The notes below the pieces were generated by a model. The model was given only the letters and a program-made list of their open reading frames with translations. It searched no databases and was not told the DNA's origin. The position numbers and the translations under genes were made by a program. Shown in pieces: positions 56,031-64,000 of a DNA stretch of 64,000 bases. The stretch comes from Cellvibrionaceae bacterium (GTDB lineage Bacteria > Pseudomonadota > Gammaproteobacteria > Pseudomonadales > Cellvibrionaceae): the NCBI GenBank assembly GCA_028281575.1, contig JANQJP010000032.1, positions 1-64,000 on the forward strand, in the 5' to 3' direction. Within the stretch, counting starts at the first letter, position 1, and each line of letters begins with the position of its first letter.

Positions 56031-57499
56031 TTTTTCGCTCCTGTGCTCATTGGTTCCGTTGGCTCAACATCATCCCAGGGCAGTTCTTCCTGAACGTCGT
56101 CGCTGTGGCTGCTACGCGATTTTAGAACCAGGGACTCAATGAACAGCGGGCCGGCGATAAGCAAATCATAAAAGCTCGTGAGCACGTGCCCCATTTGACG
56201 CAATAGCGATGCGAATACGCGCACAGCGATGGCCAGTAATCCAATCAGGCTTGCGACAACACTGCCTAACACCGTGCGGCCAGATTGCAGCAAATACTCC
56301 AACGGAATAGCAATCATCGTTAAGGCCAGTGGCAAAACAAAGCCAAGTACCATGTTGGCCGCAAGCGGTATCCAATGGTTGATACCCGTGTGAACTTCGG
56401 CTTCGGCGAAGCTGCTGGGCCCAGCAAGCGACGCGCGCAGCGCTGCCAGGTCGTTGGCAATTTGATCGCGCATAAATGCAAGTGCTGATTCTGTGCTGGC
56501 TAAGGTAAGAAGCACCGAGGCCGAAGCGATCATAATGGTGCGGCGCGTACGGTCGTCCATGGACCCGATAAGTGGGAACAATTTGGTAATACGCAGGCTT
56601 TCCAACAGAAAGATGCCGGCGCTAATTTCCATGCAGATAATGACCAGCGCTGCCAGGTCAGATACCTTGGCGCCGCCGATGCGCTGAGCGGAACCCACCA
56701 TCTCCGACATTGGCAATGCGATAAGGTGAAAGTTAAAAAAAGCACCGCCGATGGCAATGGTGATGACCAGTGCAGAGATTAAAAACTGGGTGATTGCTGA
56801 GGATCGAAGCATGTGTTCAGCACGCTCAGAGCCGGTTTGAATATCATTAAAGCGTTCCATCTGCTTATCGATCTTTTTGCTTCGTTCTACAATGTCGCTT
56901 AGGCGTCGGCCGGTGTCGTCGATGCTAAAGCTCAATTTACGCCAGTGAGGCAGTACCTTTTGCAGTACTGTATTGCGCTTGCTATTGGTCTCGCGGTAAG
57001 CCTTAAGGTTCTCGCGGTGCTGGATTTCAGCGGTGCTGTGAATTTGCTCCAGCAGGCGTGTGTTCGCTTCGCTATTGCTGGTTTTTAGCTTGGCGACTGA
57101 CTCCACCGCCTGGGTCCAGTCGGGCAATTCGGTGGCGGTATGCTGGCTCGCCTCGTAATCCGCCTGAATAAGGTTGATTTCCTCGCGAATATTTTGCTGC
57201 AATTTGGGGTAGCCACCCAAGTCGCGCTGCACAAAGCTGCTAATTTCATGAAACTCTTTGCGCAGCTCGCGCTCTGATTGCTCGCGGCCGAGATGTAATA
57301 GCACTTCGCGGTTGCGTGCGTGCATCTTTGTTGCGGTGTTCGCCAGGCTGCGCGCAACAAACCGTGTGGCAATATAAAGGCCGTCGAGCAGGCCTCGAAT
57401 AGCTCTGTGGGCGGGTTTACGTGCGAGATACAAAACAATCATTGCGCAGACGAACAAAACAAAGAATGTCATCCACCCGGCGTTTTCTAAAAAAGTCAT
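56027..57499 (-). CDS. Coiled-coil polytopic membrane protein, vWA partner
   Basis: 490 residues from ATG 57499, with GAGGAG 7 bases upstream (a TTG five codons earlier is rejected). One N-terminal membrane helix (about 8-30), a long helical region (about 60-240) with coiled-coil patterns, then about five helices in the C-terminal half (near 245-265, 280-300, 320-340, 375-400 and 410-440). The C-terminus is acidic. No known family comes to mind. The layout, membrane helices around a long coiled coil, recalls MotA/ExbB-like or mechanosensing proteins, but no specific motif supports those. Confidence 0.65.
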   Translation of the reverse strand: MTFLENAGWMTFFVLFVCAMIVLYLARKPAHRAIRGLLDGLYIATRFVARSLANTATKMHARNREVLLHLGREQSERELRKEFHEISSFVQRDLGGYPKLQQNIREEINLIQADYEASQHTATELPDWTQAVESVAKLKTSNSEANTRLLEQIHSTAEIQHRENLKAYRETNSKRNTVLQKVLPHWRKLSFSIDDTGRRLSDIVERSKKIDKQMERFNDIQTGSERAEHMLRSSAITQFLISALVITIAIGGAFFNFHLIALPMSEMVGSAQRIGGAKVSDLAALVIICMEISAGIFLLESLRITKLFPLIGSMDDRTRRTIMIASASVLLTLASTESALAFMRDQIANDLAALRASLAGPSSFAEAEVHTGINHWIPLAANMVLGFVLPLALTMIAIPLEYLLQSGRTVLGSVVASLIGLLAIAVRVFASLLRQMGHVLTSFYDLLIAGPLFIESLVLKSRSSHSDDVQEELPWDDVEPTEPMSTGAKK

Positions 57500-57909
57500 G
57501 GCTGTACTCCTCAATGTAATGGATGGGCTTTGGCATTGCCCTTGATATCAAGGTAACAGTGAAATTAGATAACCTGCGGACTTGGTTCACGCTTTCTCGG
57601 TGATCAATTCTGGTGAATTGTGGCGAAATATGGCGAGCTGTAAGCTATTGAATATCATACTGTTTTTCTGTCGTTCTACAGCTTTTGGATAGCGGCTTTT
57701 TGCGCCTGCCCACAGTGCTGGTTTTCGCTTAAAGAACTGATTGGGTTAAGCATGGTCAAACAGGTTTAAACCTGTGAAAGCCGAGCGGTATTTGTCGCCT
57801 ACAGTTTCGGTCTTTACTCGAACGGTGATTCGCTGTAAGTTGAGCGCCCCCAAAAATGACATAGAACGCAACAAAATAAAAACGCCCACCACCTAGATCC
57901 TGGACTGAA
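57500..57909. other. 410-base divergent gap with a 16-base perfect palindrome
   Basis: ACAGGTTTAAACCTGT (57760-57775) is a perfect palindrome and may be an operator shared by the two divergent units. The rest has no gene; a few short repeats of GGTGATCAATTCTGGTGAATTGTGG lie near 57600-57625. Confidence 0.45.
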
Positions 57910-60567
57910 ATGCCGATGTTAAAACGCTCTATTTTTCTCTCGCTTGCTGCAGTGCTGGCTTTTTCTCTCGTTGCCTGTGACAGCGGGAATTCCTTAAGAG
58001 GGAGCACGGAAGTAGAGCTGGATTTGCGTGTTTCCAACCTGAGTGCGGATGCAGCGGATTTTTCTCCGGCATTCGATCCAGACCAAACAGGGCTCTATAC
58101 CTTTGAGGTCACTAATGACGTAGAAAGTGTTGTGTTTACTGTCGGTGCGCCTTTGGATGACAACGCGGAAATTCTGGCTTTCCGTCAGAGTACAGCGTCC
58201 GATCAAAATCGCCTAGTGATAACGCAGGAGCAGAATGTTACGTCGGGTACACCAGTGACATTTACGCTTGACGTGGGTGACAACCTGTTCGTTTTTCGTT
58301 CACACAATGGTGATCAAACCCAACTTCTTGAATATAAAGTTGTTGTGCATCGTCTGAGTTCTGAAGCGCGTATTTTGTCAGTGGCCATTGACGACTTTAC
58401 GCCACAAGATGATGGCCAGCTTATCCTGACCTTCGATGACCCAGAAAATTTCGACCCGGATATAACCACTTACCAGATTACTGCACCTTTCTCGCTTTGT
58501 ACCGTGGGCATTCAGCCCGGTATTTCGACTGATGCCTCACTGATGATAAATGGCAATGCGGCTGTCACTGACGATTTCACCTATATCGATTTGGTAGAAG
58601 GTTTAAATGTTATTGAAGCGCTTGTCGTTTCTGAAGACGAATCTGAAAGTCGTTTATACACCTTTAACATTACCCGATCGCCACCCACCGACAGCGAAAT
58701 GGACTCTGTGAATAGCTTGGCTGCGTTGTCGTTAGATTCTGGCAGGCTCGCGTCGGGAAATGTCGATGGCTTCCGTTGCTTAATTGCCTCTTATACTGCG
58801 CGAGTAAATAGCAGCGCTGCTAACGTTGAACTCTCGGCGATACCCGTCATTGCTGGGCGCACCGTTCGTGTTGGCAATATTGTGGAAAACGAGGAGGATA
58901 CTACGCTCTCGCTGGAGAATCTGGTTGATGTGCCTGCCGGAGGCTCAGCGAATTTAGCTGTCGAAACTGGCAGCGACAATATTTTTGGCATCTCCTTAAA
59001 TGAAACCGATGATGGTACGCCTATTATTCATTACACTATTGCTATCACGCGCAGTGAAACGGAATGGATTGAGGTTGAGACTGGCGCTGAACTGCAGGCA
59101 GCATTGCAAAACGCCCAGCCAAATCAAGAGATCGTGCTGTTGTCGGATAACTATAGTGCCGAGGCAAGTTTGGCTGCCAGCGGCAAAGAGGGCGTGCATT
59201 TTTACACTAATGCCTCTGGCACTGCGGAAACCCCAATAATTTTGCGTAGTGCGGGGGCTGTCTCAGTGCTTGAAGGCAGTGCTCTCGACCAGAATACAGT
59301 TTTAGAGCTTGAAGGCAGTCACTGGGATATTTCTCGTTTGGAACTCAGCAACGCAGCTAAGGGCTTGGTGTTAAACAGCGCTGACAATAACGTTATCAAC
59401 ACCTTGATTATCACTGACGTTGGGCAGCGTGGGTTTGAGTTGATTAATGGCAGTGATAACAATAACTTCGCTCGCGTGTTTGTTTTGGATATTGGCTCGG
59501 AGGCTGGGGCCGGTGAAGACCTCGGTGAGGCCATGGTGATCGGATCTGACGATGAGCAATGGATCGGTGCGCCGACGCCTGGACCATATGAAGCATCTAA
59601 CTCAGATAATATATTTTCCAATCTGATCCTTGGTCCAAATGTTCAAGGCGAGTTAATCGATGTTAAGGAAGGTTCAGAGCGCAATATCGTGCAGTATTCG
59701 ACGCTGGATAGTCGCGATATTTCTGAGGCTGCTGAACTTGACTCAGCTGTTGTTATTAAGGGCAACGATACGCAATTCAGTTACAACACGCTCATCCATT
59801 CAGGCGACGCTGTATTAAATGCAGCGATCAGTGTTGTTGACGGTCGAGCTGCATGGAATACGCAGGAATGGGCGCAAGGTACGCTTATATTTGACAATAT
59901 CTTTGATTTTGACGGCGCAGGCATCGATTTGGTGAGTGCTTCGGCTGAAGTTGGCGCTGTTCAGGTTGACGATAATGTTCGCGACGATGGTGGCGCAGAG
60001 TCCTTTGTCGGCGGTGCGATAGATCAAAGTTATGTGAGCCCGCTCTATCAGATTCAATTGGCAAGCGATGCGAGCAAGTGTTTGCAAATCGAAAACGTGG
60101 ATTTTCTTGAGGTCACTATTGATAGCGAGGGCAATATTGTTGTCGCTGATGACCCGGCGCTACTGCGAACATCGGAGCTTGTGTTGGCGGTTGATTGTGC
60201 CAATGTCACTAGCCAACACTGGGATATTATCAACGATAGAGGCGCGACAACCTTGCTGCGCAGCGCCGCAAACATTGAGGACAAGATTGCCCCTCAAGAT
60301 GGCGGAAATTTTACCTCGTCCCAGGGTACGGGCTTGGTTGTGCCGTTTGAGGACTTGGGCAGTGGTCTGGATGAAAGCTTTTTCTTACGCTGGACCATAA
60401 ATGGTTACAGCGAACGACAGGTGTATTTTTTAAATAGGTTTAACCCCAGTTGGGCCATGACTATGGATAATTTGGGTGTGTCTGCAGACACAGAAAGTGA
60501 CGCTGCTTTTGTCCGCATTAATGCGCTGGCAGAAGAGCAGCGCTTTAGACTGGTGCCTGTCGAATAG
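57910..60567 (+). CDS. Large lipoprotein with cadherin-like repeats, beta-helix and lectin-like tail
   Basis: 885 residues. The lipobox LVAC gives Cys23. Three cadherin-like beta-sandwich domains (about 35-135, 138-255 and 263-385) share the ending Y-x-(V/I/F)-x-(V/I)-x-R (LEYKVVVHR, LYTFNITRS, IHYTIAITRS). Residues about 388-690 are a right-handed parallel beta-helix (ADNNVINTLIITDVGQRGFEL, GSDNNNFARVFV) as in polysaccharide lyases and pectate-lyase-like proteins. The C-terminal about 190 residues resemble a ricin-type lectin tail (DASKCLQIENVD, SQHWDIINDRGATTLLRS). Binding or cutting of an acidic polysaccharide is inferred; no catalytic residues were identified. Confidence 0.75.
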   Translation: MPMLKRSIFLSLAAVLAFSLVACDSGNSLRGSTEVELDLRVSNLSADAADFSPAFDPDQTGLYTFEVTNDVESVVFTVGAPLDDNAEILAFRQSTASDQNRLVITQEQNVTSGTPVTFTLDVGDNLFVFRSHNGDQTQLLEYKVVVHRLSSEARILSVAIDDFTPQDDGQLILTFDDPENFDPDITTYQITAPFSLCTVGIQPGISTDASLMINGNAAVTDDFTYIDLVEGLNVIEALVVSEDESESRLYTFNITRSPPTDSEMDSVNSLAALSLDSGRLASGNVDGFRCLIASYTARVNSSAANVELSAIPVIAGRTVRVGNIVENEEDTTLSLENLVDVPAGGSANLAVETGSDNIFGISLNETDDGTPIIHYTIAITRSETEWIEVETGAELQAALQNAQPNQEIVLLSDNYSAEASLAASGKEGVHFYTNASGTAETPIILRSAGAVSVLEGSALDQNTVLELEGSHWDISRLELSNAAKGLVLNSADNNVINTLIITDVGQRGFELINGSDNNNFARVFVLDIGSEAGAGEDLGEAMVIGSDDEQWIGAPTPGPYEASNSDNIFSNLILGPNVQGELIDVKEGSERNIVQYSTLDSRDISEAAELDSAVVIKGNDTQFSYNTLIHSGDAVLNAAISVVDGRAAWNTQEWAQGTLIFDNIFDFDGAGIDLVSASAEVGAVQVDDNVRDDGGAESFVGGAIDQSYVSPLYQIQLASDASKCLQIENVDFLEVTIDSEGNIVVADDPALLRTSELVLAVDCANVTSQHWDIINDRGATTLLRSAANIEDKIAPQDGGNFTSSQGTGLVVPFEDLGSGLDESFFLRWTINGYSERQVYFLNRFNPSWAMTMDNLGVSADTESDAAFVRINALAEEQRFRLVPVE

Positions 60568-60570
60568 CGT

Positions 60571-61356
60571 TTATAGACGTTTATATACCCAGTTTTGCGC
60601 CATATCATCGCAGACGACGATTTCGTCGTCGAGTCTCATGCACTGATGTAGCTCGATAGGGTAATTGTCCCGGTATCTATCGCGTACCTGATTGCGGCTT
60701 TTTTCGATTTTTAATTGATTGTACATGTAGCGAAATCGCTCGCTAAAATCTGTTTCCTCCAGCTTGCTCTGCCAATAGACGGTCGCAAATTTTGTAAAGG
60801 ACATGGTGGAGTCACCGAGCCCGAGATCGAGCATTTTTCGAATATATATTGGATAAATGTTGCTTAGATAACGGTAATCGGATTCTTCTCGAAACTCCGT
60901 ATCATCTTTTTTCGGAATAATCAGTTGATTGTGTGAAGAAAAGGCAGCTGCTTTGAGCTGGTTGTTTTTCAGGTTGTTGATCAGTTGATAATACTCGCCT
61001 GGGCAGGAGATGTGGTTGCCCTTGAGTTCGCAGTTGCTTAACGAAGGTAAAGTATTTTCTGATGACTGGAGCTTGGCTACTTGCGCCTGAGCAATATGCT
61101 TTTTTGTCTCCGGTAACGCAATATCATATTTTTCTGCTAGGCGACCAAGCAACAGGCGCTGAATATTTTCCGGGTTTTTTCTAAATTGGTATAAATTAGG
61201 TAAGTCAGCATTTTGTTCTCGTGCCGAAATATCGCAGTAAGTTTCCTCAAGCTCAGTGCTCGCTTGAGACAGGCAGCCGTCAAATTGGGGTAGGGCCTGT
61301 AAACATATCGCGGTGACAGAGATTCCCGCGAGAATACTGGCTAATAGGGTCTTCAT
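60571..61356 (-). CDS. Uncharacterised exported protein
   Basis: 261 residues with an N-terminal signal or anchor (LLASILAGISVTAICLQA). The rest is rich in polar and helical residues. Five cysteines (FDGCLSQ, EETYCDIS, LSNCELKGNHISC, LHQCMRLDDEIVVC) probably form disulfides. I recognise no domain. It ends four bases after the convergent lipoprotein gene and starts overlapping the mobA stop by four bases, so it is co-transcribed with mobA. Confidence 0.65.
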   Translation of the reverse strand: MKTLLASILAGISVTAICLQALPQFDGCLSQASTELEETYCDISAREQNADLPNLYQFRKNPENIQRLLLGRLAEKYDIALPETKKHIAQAQVAKLQSSENTLPSLSNCELKGNHISCPGEYYQLINNLKNNQLKAAAFSSHNQLIIPKKDDTEFREESDYRYLSNIYPIYIRKMLDLGLGDSTMSFTKFATVYWQSKLEETDFSERFRYMYNQLKIEKSRNQVRDRYRDNYPIELHQCMRLDDEIVVCDDMAQNWVYKRL

Positions 61357-62015
61357 GGGTTTGGGTTGCTCGATGTATGCGCAAGAGGGTGGCTGATAGT
61401 ATCCAGGATTTTCTCGGCAGCGCGCAAGTCCTCTTCGTTATTGACGTTAAAAAAAGGGTCGAATGCGCCTTCAGTAAATTCGCAGCGGCTGGCATTGCAG
61501 GCTCGTAAAAAATGCCTGGCCGATAAATCATCTTGGTTAAGTTGGTACTCCAGTGCGTCTGCAAGCGAGGTTGACCATAGTGCACACAGATAGTGATCCC
61601 CAGCCCGGTTACTGGCAAATACCGCAGGAGCGCCGTCATGTTTGGCTTTGCGCCAGAGCGATTCGCTCAGGTTTTGCGGCACAAAAGGGCAGTCGGTGGG
61701 TACGCTCAGCATCCATTCGGTGTTCATTGAGTGTTCTTTTAGGTAGTTCATTGCCGAGAATATGCCGCCCAGAGGGCCAACAGCTGTGTTGTTACGGTCT
61801 GCAATACATTCTAGTCCAAAGCCGGAAAATAGAGACGGGTCTAAGTTCACACTTAATACGCATTGCTCAACTTGTGGGGCGGTAGCGTCGAGTACATGTT
61901 GGAGCATGGGTTTGCCGCATAGTTCAACCAGACCTTTAGCGCGGCCGTTCATACGTCGGCTGTTTCCGCCCGCGAGAATCACCGCGGCAATATTTTGGGT
62001 AGAATAGACAGCCAT
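61353..62015 (-). CDS. mobA: Molybdenum cofactor guanylyltransferase
   Basis: 220 residues. Adds GMP to molybdopterin to make the bis-MGD cofactor of nitrate reductases and related enzymes. The nucleotide-binding start [20 protein letters not shown] and the metal Asp108 (PTDCPFV) are present; the usual Asp of RMGGxDKGL is Ala here (GRAKGL), an unusual change. FNVNNEEDL near the end is typical. Its presence implies that the organism has Mo enzymes, though none is in the window. Confidence 0.88.
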   Translation of the reverse strand: MAVYSTQNIAAVILAGGNSRRMNGRAKGLVELCGKPMLQHVLDATAPQVEQCVLSVNLDPSLFSGFGLECIADRNNTAVGPLGGIFSAMNYLKEHSMNTEWMLSVPTDCPFVPQNLSESLWRKAKHDGAPAVFASNRAGDHYLCALWSTSLADALEYQLNQDDLSARHFLRACNASRCEFTEGAFDPFFNVNNEEDLRAAEKILDTISHPLAHTSSNPNP

Positions 62016-62048
62016 TTACCTGACAAACAAGAAAGATCTGGAACAAGT

Positions 62049-62687
62049 ATGGATTTGGAATCGCTAAGACGCGAATATCGTGTCGCTGGGCTAACGCGAG
62101 ATATGCTCGCCGAAGATCCGATTATACAGTTTGAGCAGTGGATGCAACAAATCATCGCCGGAGGCATTACTGATCCAACAGCGATGACCTTGGCGACAGT
62201 GGATGCTCAGGGACAGCCGAGCCAACGCATTGTTCTGCTCAAACATTTCGATGATCGGGGCTTTGTTTTTTATACCAACTACAGTAGCCGCAAGGCGGCT
62301 GACATGGCGTCGAACTCCAAGGTCAGCCTGCATTTCCCCTGGCACTGTATTGAACGACAAGTGAAAGTACTTGGTTGTGTGACAAAAGTGAGCTATCAAG
62401 AGTCGCTTTCCTACTTTTTATCCAGGCCCAGAGATAGCCAAATCGCTGCGTGGGCCTCGCAACAGAGCGCACAGATAAATTCGCGCACTTTTTTGTTAGC
62501 GCAATTTGAATCGTTAAAACAAAAATTTGTCCGTGGCGAGGTACCTTTGCCGGATTTTTGGGGAGGGTATCGGGTTGAGCCCCGCGTTGTGGAGTTCTGG
62601 CAGGGGAGGGAAAACCGCTTACACGACCGCTTCGAATACCGCCTTACCGAAGATGGTAAATGGCAGGTCGAACGGCTGGCCCCTTAA
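62049..62687 (+). CDS. pdxH: Pyridoxamine 5'-phosphate oxidase
   Basis: 212 residues from ATG 62049, with GGAAC upstream; the longer in-frame start at 61995 overlaps mobA and is rejected. The FMN enzyme oxidises pyridoxine or pyridoxamine phosphate to [27 protein letters not shown] binds FMN and substrate, and [24 protein letters not shown] is the conserved C-terminal block. Divergent from mobA. Confidence 0.96.
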   Translation: MDLESLRREYRVAGLTRDMLAEDPIIQFEQWMQQIIAGGITDPTAMTLATVDAQGQPSQRIVLLKHFDDRGFVFYTNYSSRKAADMASNSKVSLHFPWHCIERQVKVLGCVTKVSYQESLSYFLSRPRDSQIAAWASQQSAQINSRTFLLAQFESLKQKFVRGEVPLPDFWGGYRVEPRVVEFWQGRENRLHDRFEYRLTEDGKWQVERLAP

Positions 62688-62694
62688 GCATTAC

Positions 62695-63162
62695 CTATAT
62701 TGGTAGTTGGGTCGTGTATTTCACTTGCTTTAGCGCGAAGACCGAATTTACTGACGCCACATTTGGCAGGTGTACCAAGGTCGTTTTTAATAAGGTCTCG
62801 TAGGCTTCTACACTGGCGACAGCAATGCGCAATAGGTAATCTTTATCACCAGTGACTGAATAGCACTCGATAATTTCATCGACGCTTTTTACTGAGCTTT
62901 CAAAGCTGTTTAGTGAAGCTTCGTCGTGTTTTTTTATCGTAATATAGGCGTGGACCGACACATTTAGATTCAGGCGTTTTGGATTGAGTAAGGTGACCCG
63001 CTTATCGATAAAGCCCTCCTCTTCTAACTTCCTCACGCGGCGCCAGCAGGGTGTGTGAGATAAGCCAATTTCTTCACCCAGGTCATTCATTGAATAGTCT
63101 GCATTGATTTGGAGCGCACGCAGGATTTTTTTATCGTATTCATCTAAAGAAAAATTCACCAC
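62695..63162 (-). CDS. Lrp/AsnC-family transcriptional regulator
   Basis: 155 residues. An N-terminal helix-turn-helix (about 10-55; YSMNDLGEEIGLSHTPCWRRVRKLEEEGFI) and a C-terminal RAM ligand-binding domain (about 70-150; IECYSVTGDKDYLLRIAV). It is divergent from the aromatic aminotransferase gene across 131 bases, so it probably controls that gene in response to an amino acid. Confidence 0.92.
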   Translation of the reverse strand: MVNFSLDEYDKKILRALQINADYSMNDLGEEIGLSHTPCWRRVRKLEEEGFIDKRVTLLNPKRLNLNVSVHAYITIKKHDEASLNSFESSVKSVDEIIECYSVTGDKDYLLRIAVASVEAYETLLKTTLVHLPNVASVNSVFALKQVKYTTQLPI

Positions 63163-63293
63163 TCTGCTCCATTCACGGTTAAACGTTCGCCTTCAGCTAT
63201 CGCTAGCGGATATACTTCAGGGTTTTTATTATTCAACTACGTTTTTGCAATGTTACTACTTTCATAATTAAACGCAAAAGGCTGAAACTGATA

Positions 63294-64000
63294 ATGCTAG
63301 AAAATTTGCAGTCGCTACCAGCGGATCCCTTGCTCGGACTTATCGGAAGATATACGGCCGATAAAAATCCAAATAAAATTGATCTTGGTGTAGGTGTTTA
63401 TCGAGACGAAACCGGGAGTACGCCGGTGTTGGCTTGTGTAAAGCAGGCCGAACGCTTTTTATTGGCGAATGAAACCAGCAAAGCTTACGTGGGGCCTGCC
63501 GGCAATGCAGTTTTTATCGAACTCCTCTCGCGCCTGGTATTGGCAGACTTATATCTTTCCGGTAGTGATCGTCTGGCCGCTGTGCAAACGCCGGGAGGTT
63601 GTGGTGCGCTGCGCATTCTTGCAGACATCTCGGTGAGGGCAAATCCTCAGGCGCGTCTGTTTATTGGAGATCCAACTTGGGCCAATCATATTCCTCTGCT
63701 TGCAGGCGCGGGTCTAAGCGTCGAAAAATATGCTTACTATGACCACGCGAGCCAGCAGGTGAATTTTGATTCGATGCAAGCGGCTTTAAATCGTGCTGAG
63801 CCGGGTGACATCATTTTGCTTCACGGTTGTTGCCACAATCCGTCCGGCGCAGATTTAAGTGAGGCGCAATGGGTGAAGGTTGTCGAAATCTGCCGGCAAA
63901 GATCTTTGGTGCCATTAATCGATATTGCTTACCAGGGCTTTGGCGATGGTGTTGAAAAAGATGTTTTCGGAGCGCGTCTGGCCGTTGCTGAATTACCGGA
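63294..64000 (+). CDS. Aromatic/aspartate aminotransferase, 5' part
   Basis: The first 235 codons of a class I PLP aminotransferase, cut by the window end. The opening LQSLPADPLLGLIGRYTADKNPNKIDLGVGVYRDETG and later YVGPAGNAVF, TPGGCGALRI, LLHGCCHNPSGADLS and IDIAYQGFGDG match the AspC/TyrB subfamily. The PLP lysine lies just past the window. It probably makes or degrades aromatic amino acids or aspartate. Divergent from the Lrp-type gene. Confidence 0.93.
   Translation, partial: MLENLQSLPADPLLGLIGRYTADKNPNKIDLGVGVYRDETGSTPVLACVKQAERFLLANETSKAYVGPAGNAVFIELLSRLVLADLYLSGSDRLAAVQTPGGCGALRILADISVRANPQARLFIGDPTWANHIPLLAGAGLSVEKYAYYDHASQQVNFDSMQAALNRAEPGDIILLHGCCHNPSGADLSEAQWVKVVEICRQRSLVPLIDIAYQGFGDGVEKDVFGARLAVAELP

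Overview
The window looks like chromosome from a marine, polysaccharide-degrading gammaproteobacterium of the Cellvibrionaceae type (Teredinibacter, Saccharophagus and Marinagarivorans are the nearest genera I would test). The reasons are the mix of gammaproteobacterial housekeeping genes (pfkA, pyrC, rnt, argG, pdxH, gcvP), a bo3 quinol oxidase, a MotY-type flagellar protein, acetyl-xylan-type esterases, and large secreted lipoproteins with cadherin-like and beta-helix domains. No rRNA, tRNA or CRISPR array was seen. This assignment rests on family recognition only.

Layout. 1-3.7 kb: an IS630-type element cut by the window edge, abutting a 5'-truncated, AT-rich surface protein gene, then a small TerB-like membrane protein. 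3.7-8.6 kb: gcvP, a CvpA-family membrane protein and a NUDIX hydrolase. 8.6-13 kb: an accessory stretch with a previously unmarked 53-residue peptide gene (bacteriocin-like leader, Tyr/Trp/Ser-rich tail), a periplasmic binding-protein-like gene, a protein with four DUF4189-like repeats and a DUF2141 protein. 12.8-19 kb: a mobile palindromic repeat that ends a decayed S-formylglutathione hydrolase gene, a TPR-sulfotransferase, two translationally coupled esterases, pfkA and a peroxiredoxin. 19-27 kb: a GbsR/MarR-like regulator with a likely operator, cyoABCD with an SCO-type copper chaperone, an MFS exporter and an iron-type binding protein. 27-35 kb: rnt-pyrC, motY, a two-gene envelope operon and argG. 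35-41 kb: a sensory block of ParA-like ATPase, response regulator and soluble chemoreceptor.

42.6-54.7 kb is one leftward, nitrogen-linked block: nitrate-type ABC transporter (binding protein, permease, a double ATPase) with an outer-membrane porin; a truncated hemoglobin with its ferredoxin-type reductase; and an electron-transfer operon of a c-type cytochrome, a Tll0287-like heme lipoprotein, an 11-heme membrane-anchored cytochrome and a fusion of a NirB-like flavoprotein, a BFD [2Fe-2S] domain and a membrane cytochrome b-like domain. Both the transporter and the electron-transfer operon are preceded by good sigma-54 (-24/-12) promoters with NtrC-like sites upstream. The redox operon is therefore probably part of nitrogen acquisition, although it contains no recognisable nitrate or nitrite reductase catalytic domain. 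This is the best candidate for an undescribed system here.

55-64 kb: a vWA lipoprotein paired with a coiled-coil membrane protein, an 885-residue beta-helix lipoprotein, an unknown exported protein, mobA, pdxH, an Lrp-family regulator and the start of an aromatic aminotransferase gene. The chemoreceptor carries three tandem PAS domains with the FixL heme histidine and arginine. A family of palindromic repeats occurs at 12.8, 26.9 and 50.0 kb.
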